From contig NZ_MDDN01000002.1 in the NCBI RefSeq assembly GCF_001708185.1, forward strand, positions 496,001 to 560,000: 64,000 nt of DNA. The letters run 5' to 3'. The notes beneath the pieces were generated by a model. That model made no database searches, was not told where the DNA came from, and saw nothing but the letters and a program-made list of their open reading frames with translations. Positions 34,982-44,790 of this stretch are shown here, in pieces. Position numbers and translations under genes: made by a program. The stretch's first letter is position 1. Each line of letters begins with the position of its first letter. The stretch comes from Lysinibacillus xylanilyticus (lineage in GTDB: Bacteria > Bacillota > Bacilli > Bacillales_A > Planococcaceae).

Positions 34982-37609
34982 TTATTTTGCTTCGTACCAA
35001 GTTGCGCCGTAGTTGAAGTCCACTTTTAGCGGTACAGCAAGCTCGATCGCACTTTCCATAACCTCTGGTACTATTTTTTCAAGCATTGCAATCTCTTCCT
35101 TAGGTGCTTCAAAAATCAATTCATCATGCACTTGTAATAAAAGCTTTGCCTGCATATTTTCTTTTTTCAAGCGAGCGTCCATATCAATCATTGCTTTTTT
35201 AATAATATCAGCTGCACTCCCTTGAATCGGTGTATTCATCGCAGTACGCTCTGCAAAGCTTCGTAGATTGAAATTAGAGCTCGCAATATCAGGTAAATAT
35301 CGGCGTCTATTTAAAATCGTTGTTACATAACCATTGAACTTCGCATCTCGCACGATATCATCCATATATTCTTTTACACCCGGGAAGCTCGCAAAATACT
35401 TCTCGATAAATGTAGCAGCTTCCTTACGAGTAATATCTAAATTTTGTGATAAGCCATAATCACTAATACCATAAACAATACCAAAGTTTACTGCTTTTGC
35501 AGCGCGTCGCATATTACTATCGACCTCATCTGCTGAGACATGGAATACATCCATTGCTGTTCGCGTATGAACATCCATATCTTCACGGAAAGCTTCCACT
35601 AAATTTTTATCCTTTGACATATGAGCCAATACTCGCAATTCGATTTGTGAGTAGTCGGCAGAAAACAATATCCAATCTTCTTTCGATGGGACAAATGCTT
35701 GTCGAATTTTTCGTCCCTCCTCTAAACGAATCGGGATGTTTTGTAAATTCGGATCCGTTGAGCTTAGACGTCCCGTAGCCGTTAATGCTTGTTGGAATCG
35801 TGTATGCACCTTTCCATCCTCTTTATGGATTTCCTTCAGCAATCCTTCAATATAAGTTGACTGTAATTTTCCAAGCTGACGATACAAAAGTATATGCTCG
35901 ATAATAGCATGCTCTGGCTTTAATTTTTCCAATACATCCGCTGCAGTGGAATAGCCCGTTTTTGTCTTTTTAATAACAGGAAGACCAAGTTTATCAAAGA
36001 GAATAACGCCTAACTGCTTCGGTGAATTAATATTAAAGGCTTCTCCTGCCTCCGCATAAATCTCCTGCTCAATTACAACTAATTTGTCGTTTAGCTCCTG
36101 GCCCATCTTCTCCAAAGTACCACGATTAACCGTAATACCCTCACTTTCCATTTCACCTAAAATAGAAGCAAGCGGAAGTTCTAAGTTTTTATAGAGTTCG
36201 AACTGTTCATTTTCCTTTAATAATGCCTCTAGCTTTGGCTGCAATGACCATACAGCAAAGGCTTTGCGACCAGCATGCTCAGCAAGTGCCTCAATGGCAG
36301 GTATAGCACGTTTTGCTCCCTTCCCATAAACAACCTCATTTGCTTGCACATCACGATAACCCAGTTCCTTTGCAAGTGTTGCCACATCATCCCCACTAAG
36401 TCCAGGATTATTAATATAAGAAGCAAGTAATAGGTCAAATTCAACACCCGCTATACGAATACCTGCACGTTTTAACGCTGCTTGTGCTGCCTTTGAATCT
36501 GACATATATTTTATTTTTGTAGCATCTTCTAACCAAAGGCGAAGAGCATCTGATTTAACCGCAATATCAAACGGCACATAAGTTGTGCTCATGCCATCTG
36601 TTAAAGCAATGCCTAGTTGCTGACATGTGTGATAATGCTCATCCTCTAGCTCTAAGTGCACTGCCATGACATCCTTTAAATGCGCTGTCTTAACTTCTTG
36701 CACAATTTTATAATCAAACGGTGCTTGCTCTTCCTCTTGGACAGTAAAATCACTTTTATCGATCAGTGATTTAAAGCCAAGCTCCCGCCACACGTTCATT
36801 AATTCTTCCTCATCTGGACCATTATAAGCAAGGTCAGAAAGCGTTATTGCAATAGGCGCCTCCGTAAAAATGGTCGCAAGCTTTTTACTCATTAGTGCCT
36901 GTTCTTCATTGGCAACTAGCTTTTCTTTCATCTTAGAAGCCTTCACCGCATCCATTGCCGCATAAAGTGCCTCCACCGAACCATGCTCTTTTAGCAATTT
37001 AACGGCAGTTTTTTCACCGACACCTGGTACACCAGGGATATTATCTGAAGCATCCCCCATTAAACCTTTCATATCAATAATTTGTTGAGGCGTTAAACCA
37101 TATTTTTCTTCAATAAAGTTTGGTGTATTTTTCTCAATTTCAGTAATGCCTTTTTTCGTAATATATACTGTTACCTGTTCAGTTGCGAGTTGCGTTAAGT
37201 CACGATCTCCCGATACGATGATGACATCCATATCCTGCGATGAAGCTTCTTTAGCAAGTGTCCCAATAATATCGTCCGCTTCGTACAACTCAAGCTCATA
37301 CCGCTTAATACCATAAGCATCAATAAGTTTCCGTATATAAGGAAACTGCTCAGATAATTCCGGTGGAGTCTTTTGTCGACCACCCTTATATTCCGTAAAT
37401 GTTTCATGGCGGAACGTTGTCTTACCTGCATCAAAGGCAACCAAGATTTTCGTTGGTTGCTCTTCCTCTAATATTCTTTGTAGCATTGTTGTAAAGCCGT
37501 ATACTGCGTTTGTATGAATTCCACTATCATTCGTTAATAATGGTAACGCAAAAAAAGCACGATACGCTAAACTATTGCCGTCTAATAATAGCAATTTTTC
37601 CTTTGTCAT
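34982..37609 (-). CDS. polA: DNA polymerase I
   Basis: 875 residues. 5'-3' exonuclease domain (about 1-290, LLDGNSLAYRAFFALP and GLMGDASDNIPGVPGVGEKTA), a 3'-5' exonuclease fold (about 300-470) that has lost the metal-binding DxE (AVHLELEDEHYHT), so no proofreading is expected, as in other Bacillus enzymes, and the polymerase domain with motif A FSADYSQIELRVLAHMS, motif B AVNFGIVYGISDYGL and motif C LLQVHDELIFEAP. Acts in Okazaki fragment maturation and repair. First gene of polA-mutM-coaE. Confidence 0.98.
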   Translation of the reverse strand: MTKEKLLLLDGNSLAYRAFFALPLLTNDSGIHTNAVYGFTTMLQRILEEEQPTKILVAFDAGKTTFRHETFTEYKGGRQKTPPELSEQFPYIRKLIDAYGIKRYELELYEADDIIGTLAKEASSQDMDVIIVSGDRDLTQLATEQVTVYITKKGITEIEKNTPNFIEEKYGLTPQQIIDMKGLMGDASDNIPGVPGVGEKTAVKLLKEHGSVEALYAAMDAVKASKMKEKLVANEEQALMSKKLATIFTEAPIAITLSDLAYNGPDEEELMNVWRELGFKSLIDKSDFTVQEEEQAPFDYKIVQEVKTAHLKDVMAVHLELEDEHYHTCQQLGIALTDGMSTTYVPFDIAVKSDALRLWLEDATKIKYMSDSKAAQAALKRAGIRIAGVEFDLLLASYINNPGLSGDDVATLAKELGYRDVQANEVVYGKGAKRAIPAIEALAEHAGRKAFAVWSLQPKLEALLKENEQFELYKNLELPLASILGEMESEGITVNRGTLEKMGQELNDKLVVIEQEIYAEAGEAFNINSPKQLGVILFDKLGLPVIKKTKTGYSTAADVLEKLKPEHAIIEHILLYRQLGKLQSTYIEGLLKEIHKEDGKVHTRFQQALTATGRLSSTDPNLQNIPIRLEEGRKIRQAFVPSKEDWILFSADYSQIELRVLAHMSKDKNLVEAFREDMDVHTRTAMDVFHVSADEVDSNMRRAAKAVNFGIVYGISDYGLSQNLDITRKEAATFIEKYFASFPGVKEYMDDIVRDAKFNGYVTTILNRRRYLPDIASSNFNLRSFAERTAMNTPIQGSAADIIKKAMIDMDARLKKENMQAKLLLQVHDELIFEAPKEEIAMLEKIVPEVMESAIELAVPLKVDFNYGATWYEAK

Positions 37610-37766
37610 GATTTTATCCTCCTGCGTCGTCGTCCTCTTAATTGTAAAACGAAAACGTATGTTTGAAAATGCCTCTTCTTTTTACTTTATCGAGAAAACG
37701 GTAATTTTACCAATCATAACGATGAGAATCATGAAAATTTCTACATCATTATATTAACTATACAAA

Positions 37767-37792
37767 AAAGCCAATTGCACATCGCAATTGAC
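37767..37792 (-). terminator. Terminator after the small membrane gene (37803-38234)
   Basis: Stem AGTCAATTGC/GCAATTGGCT with a 5-nt loop and TTTTTT on the minus strand. Confidence 0.85.
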
Positions 37793-37802
37793 TTTCTTCA
37801 TG

Positions 37803-38234
37803 TTATTCGTTGGCCTCATTTATTTTTTCTTGTCGATAAAAAATCTCTTCATATATAACTGTCAAAATAAAGGCATTCATAAAGGCAAACACTAAAAATA
37901 ATGGCATACCGCCTAGCTGCGGATGTGTAAGCTCTGAATAAAATACCATGACAGTACCAATTTGCGCTAGGAAGAAAATGAATCCAATCCCAACTTGCCA
38001 TATAGGACGCTGTACTTTACGTTTTTCGTACCAAAATAATTTCTTAAATACTTTTCGTACATCCTCTGCAATAACTAAACTTAACAAAAATAATAAGACA
38101 AAAAATACTGGTATATGATAAACACTTTTTGTGATCCATGCAAAATCTGATAGACGGAAGAAAAGTGTAAACAACGATGCAATACTACATGCTATCCCTA
38201 AATTTTGGAGCCACATGTTAATGTGCAATTTCAC
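37803..38234 (-). CDS. Unknown four-helix membrane protein
   Basis: 143 residues, not recognised. Four hydrophobic stretches are visible (about 8-26, 37-57, 77-98, 108-130), with a basic loop VRKVFKKLFWYEKRKVQRP between the second and third and a charged C-terminal tail EEIFYRQEKINEANE. Start chosen at the GTG (38234) after GGGGGTAATAGCT; the TTG at 38249 lies inside the ribosome site. It lies upstream of polA with its own terminator. Possibly an integral membrane protein of unknown role found in related Planococcaceae. Confidence 0.75.
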   Translation of the reverse strand: MKLHINMWLQNLGIACSIASLFTLFFRLSDFAWITKSVYHIPVFFVLLFLLSLVIAEDVRKVFKKLFWYEKRKVQRPIWQVGIGFIFFLAQIGTVMVFYSELTHPQLGGMPLFLVFAFMNAFILTVIYEEIFYRQEKINEANE

Positions 38235-38400
38235 AGCTATTACCCCCAATTTTTAATTCTGAACATTATCATTCTATCAGAAAATAGTTATCTACGAAAT
38301 ACAAAATTATAAATTTCTATTATTTACATAACATAAATTTGATATTTGAAAGATATTTATAAAATGTATAATTAAAAATACCTAAAAACCACACCATGAA

Positions 38401-38640
38401 GGCTCCTCACTATAACGTAGAGTTGATTCCCGTTCCGACTGGGCGCTTTGTTGTTGCTGCCGCTACGTTAGCACTACGCTTTCGCACAGATAAAACATTT
38501 GTTGCTGTCGCATAGATAAAAACATTTGTTGCTGTCGCTTCGCTTTCGCGCAGAGCAGAGCTTCCTAGGGGCGTCGGATGAGCCGCTAATCCCCAAGGAG
38601 TCGCCCAGTCTCCACTCCAATCAACTTATACAAATATTAC
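38401..38640 (-). repeat. Family A hairpin repeat, reverse orientation
   Basis: Core 38422-38625: GTTGATTCCCGTTCCGACTG through CCACTCCAATCAAC. Inner units carry the reverse complement of GCGAAAGCGAAGC (38496-38560), one of them shortened to TTGCTGTCGCATAG. GGCTCCTCACTATAACGTAG is the outer arm. The 38235-38788 gap otherwise has no gene. Confidence 0.8.
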
Positions 38641-38730
38641 CATTCATTAAATAGTCCTTCCATAAGCTCGTAACCTGTATGTAAAAATATCATAAAAATG
38701 CATTGTTAGTTTCATGGATTGTGTAAAAAA

Positions 38731-38757
38731 AGCCGTCTCAAAAAGTTTGAGACGACT
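38731..38757 (-). terminator. Terminator after hflKC
   Basis: Stem AGTCGTCTCAAA/TTTGAGACGGCT on the minus strand followed by TTTTTTTAC, 32 nt after the hflC stop. Confidence 0.88.
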
Positions 38758-38788
38758 TCATATACTAATCCCTGCAAGAATAATAGTA

Positions 38789-39799
38789 TTATTTTATATA
38801 GCCAGATAATATTTTCGCATATGGTGAAGTGGATGGCAAAATAATTACCGTATCTTCACCTACAGTTTTCTTATATGATTCTAACGTACGGTATAACGAA
38901 TAGAATTCTGGGTCTTGCGAGAATGATTTATTGTAAATTTTCGCTGCTTCCGCTTCTCCTTCAGCTTGAATCAATGCTGCATCCTTTTTAGCTTTTGCCA
39001 GCATTTCTTGAACCTGCTTATCGGTTTGAGCTTCGATACTGCGTTTCTGAGCATCACCTTCAGATAGATATTTCTGTGCGATTGATTCACGATCCGAAAT
39101 CATATTTGTAAACACGGACTGCTCATTCTCAGTTGGCAAGTCGATACGACGTATACGAACATCGACTACTTCTATGCCATACTTATCGTTTGAAAGTAGC
39201 TCATTGACACGTTCAGTCACTTGATCATTAATACTACCACGTGAAGAATTTTCATCATTAATAATCTGGGAATATTCTATTCGACCAAGCTCTGAACGAA
39301 TAACAGAATAGATAAATTCCTCCATACGCGATTCTACTTTTTCTATAGTACCTGCATTTGAAATTAATAATTTTGGATCTGTAATTCGCCAAACAGCATA
39401 ATTATCAATGATTATGCGTTTTTTATCCTTTGTATTAATTTCCTCTTCCGAAATCTCATAAGTCATTTGGTTTTTAGGAAGTTTTGTAACACTTTGAATA
39501 AATGGAACTTTTATTTTCAAGCCAGGCTCACTCTGAAATTTCACTACTTCCCCAAATTGTCGAACTACTGCGTATTCGGATTCTTTCACAATATAAACAT
39601 TAGCAAATAAGATAATGGCAATAGCGAAAACGGCTGTTAATGTTACAACAAAAGAAATATATTTTTTTGGATTCATCGGACCTTTTTTCGACATTTTGAT
39701 TACATTGTCCCCTGAATCTCCGTCTTTTGAAGCAGTCTTTTTGGATTTACCCGATAAAAAATTTAGGAATTTGTCAAGGTCCTTGTTTTTTTGGTCCAT
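38789..39799 (-). CDS. hflC: HflC-like SPFH-domain membrane protein
   Basis: 336 residues. A long N-terminal cytoplasmic Lys/Ser-rich stretch (1-46), one membrane helix (ISFVVTLTAVFAIAIILFAN), an SPFH/PHB domain (about 70-250, ESEYAVVRQFGEVV) and an Ala/Glu-rich coiled coil (KAKKDAALIQAEGEAEAAKI). In E. coli HflK and HflC form a ring that regulates FtsH. The start codon overlaps the hflK stop by one base (TAATG), so the two are translationally coupled. Firmicutes usually lack a close HflKC pair, which makes it notable. Confidence 0.9.
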   Translation of the reverse strand: MDQKNKDLDKFLNFLSGKSKKTASKDGDSGDNVIKMSKKGPMNPKKYISFVVTLTAVFAIAIILFANVYIVKESEYAVVRQFGEVVKFQSEPGLKIKVPFIQSVTKLPKNQMTYEISEEEINTKDKKRIIIDNYAVWRITDPKLLISNAGTIEKVESRMEEFIYSVIRSELGRIEYSQIINDENSSRGSINDQVTERVNELLSNDKYGIEVVDVRIRRIDLPTENEQSVFTNMISDRESIAQKYLSEGDAQKRSIEAQTDKQVQEMLAKAKKDAALIQAEGEAEAAKIYNKSFSQDPEFYSLYRTLESYKKTVGEDTVIILPSTSPYAKILSGYIK

Positions 39800-40767
39800 T
39801 AGTTACCGCTCCCTTCTTTTTTCTCTGTAGGTGTCTCCTGTGTCGTTGGTTGCAATGCTTGAATAGGCAAGTATTTCATCGTACTACCATCATCATTCAT
39901 AATGTAAATTTGCGCTTTAGGTAAAACATTTTCAAGCGTTTCTAAAATTAAACGCTCACGTGTAATTTGTTGATTTCCCTTATATTGCTCATACATTTTA
40001 TTAAATACTGCTACATCCCCTTGAGCCTGCTCAATACGAGCTGTTTTTTCACCTTGAGCCTTCGAGATAATGGCATCTTTTTCACCTTGAGCCTCGTTAG
40101 TACGTTGATTTTGATATTTTTTTGCTTCATTGATTTTTGTATTTTTCATTTCACGGGCATCGGTAACCGCTGTAAAGGCCGCTCGTACATCAGCATTTGG
40201 TAATTCAACATCTTGTAATTTTACACCCAGAATACTGATCCCAATATCGTATTTTTCAATAAGTGAAACCAATAAATCTCGTGTGTTTGCTTCTATATCT
40301 GCTTTTCCATCTGTTAACGCAGCATCTATGTTGGAACTTCCGACAATTGACCGAATCGCACTCGACGTAGCGCTATGTAAAATTTCTTCTGGATCTTGTG
40401 CGTTAAATAAAAACTTATTCGGTTCTGTGATCTTCCATTGAACTACAAGGTCTGTTAAAACAATATGCTCATCGCCTGTAATCATTTTCGTTTCAGCATC
40501 ATAATCTTCCAATTCACCGTCTTTATTTTGCTTATAGCCAAACTGCAAACTAAATGTTTCTTTTGATAAAACCTCAACCGATTGTACAGGCCAAGGTAAT
40601 TTAAAATGTAAACCTGGCTCGGTTACTGTATCATCGGCACGACCGAACGTAATGACTACCGCTTGTTCCGATTCATCTACCGTGTACCACGATGTAAATA
40701 CAGCAATAAGTGCAATAATACCGAAAATACCAAGTCCAACCATCATTAGTGACCTTTTCACACTCAT
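39799..40767 (-). CDS. hflK: HflK-like SPFH-domain membrane protein
   Basis: 322 residues. N-terminal membrane helix (about 7-28), SPFH domain (about 30-230; TVDESEQAVVITFGRADDTV, the usual HflK start) and a coiled coil AQGEKDAIISKAQGEKTARI. A short Gln/Thr/Pro-rich cytoplasmic C tail follows. The frame reaches 40827, but GGGAGG lies 8 nt before the ATG at 40767, which also gives the normal start. Upstream gene of hflKC; probably anchors FtsH modulation in the membrane. Confidence 0.88.
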   Translation of the reverse strand: MSVKRSLMMVGLGIFGIIALIAVFTSWYTVDESEQAVVITFGRADDTVTEPGLHFKLPWPVQSVEVLSKETFSLQFGYKQNKDGELEDYDAETKMITGDEHIVLTDLVVQWKITEPNKFLFNAQDPEEILHSATSSAIRSIVGSSNIDAALTDGKADIEANTRDLLVSLIEKYDIGISILGVKLQDVELPNADVRAAFTAVTDAREMKNTKINEAKKYQNQRTNEAQGEKDAIISKAQGEKTARIEQAQGDVAVFNKMYEQYKGNQQITRERLILETLENVLPKAQIYIMNDDGSTMKYLPIQALQPTTQETPTEKKEGSGN

Positions 40768-41044
40768 GTCTAATCCTCCCTTAAGCTTAATACTATTGTT
40801 TACGGGATACTTTATAAAAAGTTTCAAAATATTTTAATAAACTAATACTATATTTTAGGCAGTTTGACATACTATTCAAAAAAGTAGATTCTACATCAAA
40901 TGTTGAAGCCAGGCATAATATGAAGCTTTCCCAAACGTTCTGGAAACTGCCAAGCCAGTTTTTCGACAGGAGTGTTAGGACATTCACCTTCATCTTAAAT
41001 TGTATGGTCACCCAACAAATATTATCAAACAAAAAAATAAAAAA

Positions 41045-41079
41045 ACCTGTTACCATTTAAGGCAACAGGCTATTGACAA
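41045..41079 (-). terminator. Terminator overlapping the 3' end of lrgB
   Basis: CCTGTTGCC/GGTAACAGG on the minus strand with the lrgB stop codon TAA in the loop, then seven T residues. The hairpin is thus partly inside coding sequence. Confidence 0.8.
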
Positions 41080-41770
41080 CTAAATGTTCAAATGCTGGGA
41101 AAAATGTTGTTGATAAAACAATACTAATTAATGCAGCTACAACCATAGCAAGACTTGCAAAAGTACCTTCAAGTTCACCAAACTCAAATGCTTTAGAGGT
41201 ACCTGCACCATGTGCACCCATTCCTAACATTAGACCTCTAGAGGATGGTCTATGAAAGCGACATACTTTAATTACGAACGGTGCCAGTAGACTTCCTAAA
41301 ATACCAGTTATCATGACGAAAACTGCCGTCAGGGTAGGTGAGCCACCAATCATATTGGAAATATCCATTGCGATTGGTGTAGTGACTGAACGAGGTACTA
41401 AGCTATGCACAAGTTCATCATTTAACCCGACTACTACGGCGATTATATAGGATGATGTAATGGCAACCGCGGATCCAACCGCAATACTTAGAAAAATTTC
41501 AAAAGCATGTTTCTTTAATAGGTTAAAATTTTTATAAATAGGTACCGCAAAGGCAACTGTTGCTGGACCTAGTAAATTTGTTAAAATATTGGCTCCTGCA
41601 TTATAGGATTTATAAGATGTACCCGATAGTAACAAAACGATAATGATAACTAACGGTGTTATCAGTACGGGTGTTAGCCATTCCTTTTTATACTTTTTAT
41701 AAAACATTTTACTACTATAAAAAACTGCAATAGTGCCTATTAAACTTACTACAGCTATTAAAAAGCTCAT
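41057..41770 (-). CDS. lrgB: LrgB/CidB family membrane protein
   Basis: 237 residues with seven or so membrane helices. LrgB pattern: LLGPATVAFAVPIYKN, LVPRSVTTPIAM, GMGAHGAGTSKAFEFG. It works with LrgA (holin-like) in murein hydrolase control and has been tied to glycolate/pyruvate efflux or uptake. It overlaps the lrgA stop by 4 bp (ATGA), so coupled. No LytS/LytR regulator pair is near, unlike in B. subtilis (lytST-lrgAB). Confidence 0.92.
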   Translation of the reverse strand: MSFLIAVVSLIGTIAVFYSSKMFYKKYKKEWLTPVLITPLVIIIVLLLSGTSYKSYNAGANILTNLLGPATVAFAVPIYKNFNLLKKHAFEIFLSIAVGSAVAITSSYIIAVVVGLNDELVHSLVPRSVTTPIAMDISNMIGGSPTLTAVFVMITGILGSLLAPFVIKVCRFHRPSSRGLMLGMGAHGAGTSKAFEFGELEGTFASLAMVVAALISIVLSTTFFPAFEHLVVNSLLP

Positions 41771-42141
41771 GCAGTATCACCTTTCTTTCGTAGCTCTAGC
41801 CACTGTGCTGTGAAACCTGTTGCAAACATGACAACAATAGCACTCACGACAATAACAAGCACAGCCTTCACACCTTGCGCACCGAAAAGCGAATCATAAT
41901 CGATCACTCCGATCGCAGATGGAATGAAAAATAGCAATAACTCACTAAGTAATAAACCTGCACCTAACTCAATCCATTCAAGCTTAATAATATGAAACTG
42001 CAAAAGTAAAAACAATAAGACTAGTCCAATTATACTCCCTGGAATCGGCAAGTGAAGTAGACGTGCAATACTATTCCCAACAAATAAAAGTACATAAAGA
42101 TAGCCGATTTGCACGATACTATTGACGATTTTCATGGTCAT
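41767..42141 (-). CDS. lrgA: LrgA/CidA holin-like protein
   Basis: 124 residues, four membrane helices, with FVGNSIARLLHLPIPGSIIGLVLLF and GAGLLLSELLLFFIPSAIGVI, both characteristic of the family. A small membrane pore-like protein that partners LrgB. A long 5' gap (to the phoR stop) includes two hairpins. AAGGATGACC lies ahead of the ATG. Confidence 0.93.
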   Translation of the reverse strand: MTMKIVNSIVQIGYLYVLLFVGNSIARLLHLPIPGSIIGLVLLFLLLQFHIIKLEWIELGAGLLLSELLLFFIPSAIGVIDYDSLFGAQGVKAVLVIVVSAIVVMFATGFTAQWLELRKKGDTA

Positions 42142-42298
42142 CCTTCTCTCAATTTTTTATCACACTTTAACGGCCAGTAATAAGCAAGCGTAAACTCACT
42201 TTAAAGCCCGATTGGTTCAACTACAATTTATGAACTGATTGTAGCTGAACATTATGCTACTATACTTTACACCTATTTACGTTAGGTGTAAAACAGAA

Positions 42299-42337
42299 AA
42301 AGAATCTACCACCAAAAACTTTGGCAATAGATTCTTT
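42299..42337 (-). terminator. Terminator after phoPR
   Basis: Stem AAAGAATCTA/TAGATTCTTT, extended by imperfect pairs around CCACCAAAAACTTTGGCAA, with a minus-strand T-run. A second inverted repeat, ATGGGG...CCCCAT (42421-42456), lies between this and the phoR stop and may be a weak first terminator. Confidence 0.75.
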
Positions 42338-42489
42338 CTTCTGTGGCGATAACTAAGCAGCACAATCAAAAAATCTTTTATATTTAAAGATCTCTAAGCG
42401 ATTTAACCTTAATAATTATAATGGGGGTTTCTATTAACAAGTATAAATCCCCATTATGAAGCTAAAATTGTGCTATTGTAAAGAAATTG

Positions 42490-44025
42490 TTAATTTTTCG
42501 GAATCATAACAATCATTTTTGTACCTACGCCAACTTCACTTTCTACTTGAATGCGACCATGATGCGCCTCTATTAAGTGCTTCACAATTGCAAGCCCTAA
42601 ACCTGTCCCCCCAGAATTCCGACTTCGTGCACGATCCACACGATAAAATCGTTCAAAGACACGGGCAATTTCATGTTTTTCAATCCCTATTCCTTGATCC
42701 TCTATTTCAATAATGCCATACGTTTCATTTTCCTTTAAACGAACCGTAACGGTTGTATTTTCTGGAGAATACGTAATCGCATTGGTAATTAAATTAGTGA
42801 CAATTTGAATGATACGATTCGCATCACCCATAACCTGAATATCACGATCTATATCAACATGAAAGCTCATATTTTTCTCATCCAGACGTGGTCCCGTTAA
42901 CTCTGCTCCACGTATAAGTACATCTTGCAAGCCCATCGGCATAATATTAACGGTAAAACCATGCTGTTCAATTTTCGATAACTCCAGTAAATCCTGAATA
43001 AGCATCTGTAGACGGTTACTTTCTTTATTAATAATCTCTAAAAAAGATAGCAGCATTTTTTCATCCTTATACGCTCCATCCAGTAAAGTTTCAGCAAAAC
43101 CTTTAATGGATGTAATAGGCGTACGTAGTTCATGTGATACATTTGCTACAAAATCCTTACGAATCTGCTCTAAACGAACAAGCTCCGTAATATCGTGCAT
43201 AACAATAACAACACCAAGCCAGCGACCATGATCTCCTATAACAGGTGCTCCATACACTTCCTTATTATGTAGCTCCTGTTGTACTTCCATTTTAAGTTGT
43301 TGTCGATAAGGCATTTCTGTTAAAAACACATGGTCGATAAATTGCTCAAGTGATTTAGGTAAACCGATTGTACGAAAGACCTTCCCTTGAACATCGGCAA
43401 TTTGCATACCAAAACGCTCTAGAAATACCCGGTTCACGATGGATATATTCCCTTCACGTCCAATCATCATCAGGGAACTTCCCATGTTTTCAATTAAAGT
43501 TTTAAGCCTCTCCTCTTCCACCTCACGAATCGTCGTAATATCCTGTAAATTACGTGCTAAAATATTGATCGAGTGACTTAACGGCATCATGCGTTCATGT
43601 TCATTTTCATGGGCTCGAGCACGATAATTTCCCTTTGCCAATTCAAGCGCTGTATCTGTCACGTTATCAATAGGCGCAATGAAATTTCGTATCATATAGC
43701 GACTTACAACAGCTATTAAAATAAGCGTTATTATGAAAAGAATCGTTAGCACTAGATAAAACCGTGCACGAATATCAGAAAACAGAGAGTCTTTCGCTTC
43801 AATGTTTTGAGCCGTATACAGTGCTTCTTTATCTTCCTTAGATAGTTCAAGCTTTCGTTCATCTAATACTTGATCGATAGATTCTTGCAGCTGCAAACTT
43901 GCCTGCTCATCGTACTGTTCTATATAAACAGGAAAAAGCTGACCTATAACAAGCATTAGGACAGCTAATATCGTTCCAAGTAATAGCATGAATGTCAAGA
44001 ATAAGCTGTTGCTCATTGATTTCAT
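42490..44025 (-). CDS. phoR: Phosphate-sensing histidine kinase PhoR
   Basis: 511 residues. Two membrane helices (about 7-30 and 90-112) bracket a short extracytoplasmic region, then a HAMP-like segment (IAPIDNVTDTALELAKGN), a PAS domain (about 175-285), HisKA with the phosphoacceptor in FVANVSHELRTPITSIKGF, and HATPase_c (NAITYSP; DQGIGIEKHEIARVFERFYR; GTGLGLAIVK). Autophosphorylates and passes phosphate to PhoP. The start overlaps the phoP stop by 4 bp. Confidence 0.93.
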   Translation of the reverse strand: MKSMSNSLFLTFMLLLGTILAVLMLVIGQLFPVYIEQYDEQASLQLQESIDQVLDERKLELSKEDKEALYTAQNIEAKDSLFSDIRARFYLVLTILFIITLILIAVVSRYMIRNFIAPIDNVTDTALELAKGNYRARAHENEHERMMPLSHSINILARNLQDITTIREVEEERLKTLIENMGSSLMMIGREGNISIVNRVFLERFGMQIADVQGKVFRTIGLPKSLEQFIDHVFLTEMPYRQQLKMEVQQELHNKEVYGAPVIGDHGRWLGVVIVMHDITELVRLEQIRKDFVANVSHELRTPITSIKGFAETLLDGAYKDEKMLLSFLEIINKESNRLQMLIQDLLELSKIEQHGFTVNIMPMGLQDVLIRGAELTGPRLDEKNMSFHVDIDRDIQVMGDANRIIQIVTNLITNAITYSPENTTVTVRLKENETYGIIEIEDQGIGIEKHEIARVFERFYRVDRARSRNSGGTGLGLAIVKHLIEAHHGRIQVESEVGVGTKMIVMIPKN

Positions 44026-44738
44026 GTCGTCTTCGGCTCCTCAAATTTATAGCCAAGACCGCGAATTGTTTTGATGAACATTGGCTTACGGCTATTTTCC
44101 TCAATTTTATCGCGAAGGTGACTGATGTGTACATCCACAATTCGAGTATCGCCAGCAAAATCATACTTCCATACAGCACTTAATAGCTGATCACGCGTTA
44201 ACACACGGTTTTTATTTTCAAGTAAGTAAATGAGTAGCTCAAATTCCTTCGGTGTAAACTCAAGTGCCTCATCCTGTAAAAATACTTCAAAACGCTCAGG
44301 AAATACACGCAATTGACCAAACTCATACATTTTCTCTTGTAGCCTATCCTTATCTTCTACCACAACATTTTGTGTAAAACGTCTTAATACAGCTTTTACT
44401 CGTGCTAACACTTCACGTGGACTAAAGGGCTTCGTCATATAGTCATCTGCCCCTAGCTCTAGACCAAGTACTTTATCGAACTCGTCATCCTTTGCTGTTA
44501 ACATAATAATAGGTGTATTCATACGTTGTTGACGAATTTGTTTACATACCTCCATACCATCCAGTCTCGGAAGCATCAAATCTAATAGAATTAAATCTGG
44601 CTGTAAATCAATTGCCTTATCAAGACCCTCTTGACCATCAGCAGCTGTTTCTACAACATACCCAGCTTGTTCTAAATTATATTTCAATAATGTCGCAATA
44701 GAAAATTCATCTTCTACAACTAAAATCGTTTTTGTCAT
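44022..44738 (-). CDS. phoP: Response regulator PhoP (OmpR family)
   Basis: 238 residues. Receiver domain with Asp53 (LILLDLMLPRLD), the acidic pair at positions 10-11 (ED) and Lys in MTKPFSPREVLARV. The C-terminal winged helix (about 135-235) has ELLIYLLENKNRVLTRDQLLSAVWKYDFAGDTRIVDVHI, typical of Bacillus PhoP. It switches on phosphate-starvation genes. First gene of phoPR. Confidence 0.95.
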   Translation of the reverse strand: MTKTILVVEDEFSIATLLKYNLEQAGYVVETAADGQEGLDKAIDLQPDLILLDLMLPRLDGMEVCKQIRQQRMNTPIIMLTAKDDEFDKVLGLELGADDYMTKPFSPREVLARVKAVLRRFTQNVVVEDKDRLQEKMYEFGQLRVFPERFEVFLQDEALEFTPKEFELLIYLLENKNRVLTRDQLLSAVWKYDFAGDTRIVDVHISHLRDKIEENSRKPMFIKTIRGLGYKFEEPKTT

Positions 44739-44790
44739 GTATAATGCCTCCGATAGTGATTTGAAACCCCCATTTCAAATCTCAAGAAGT

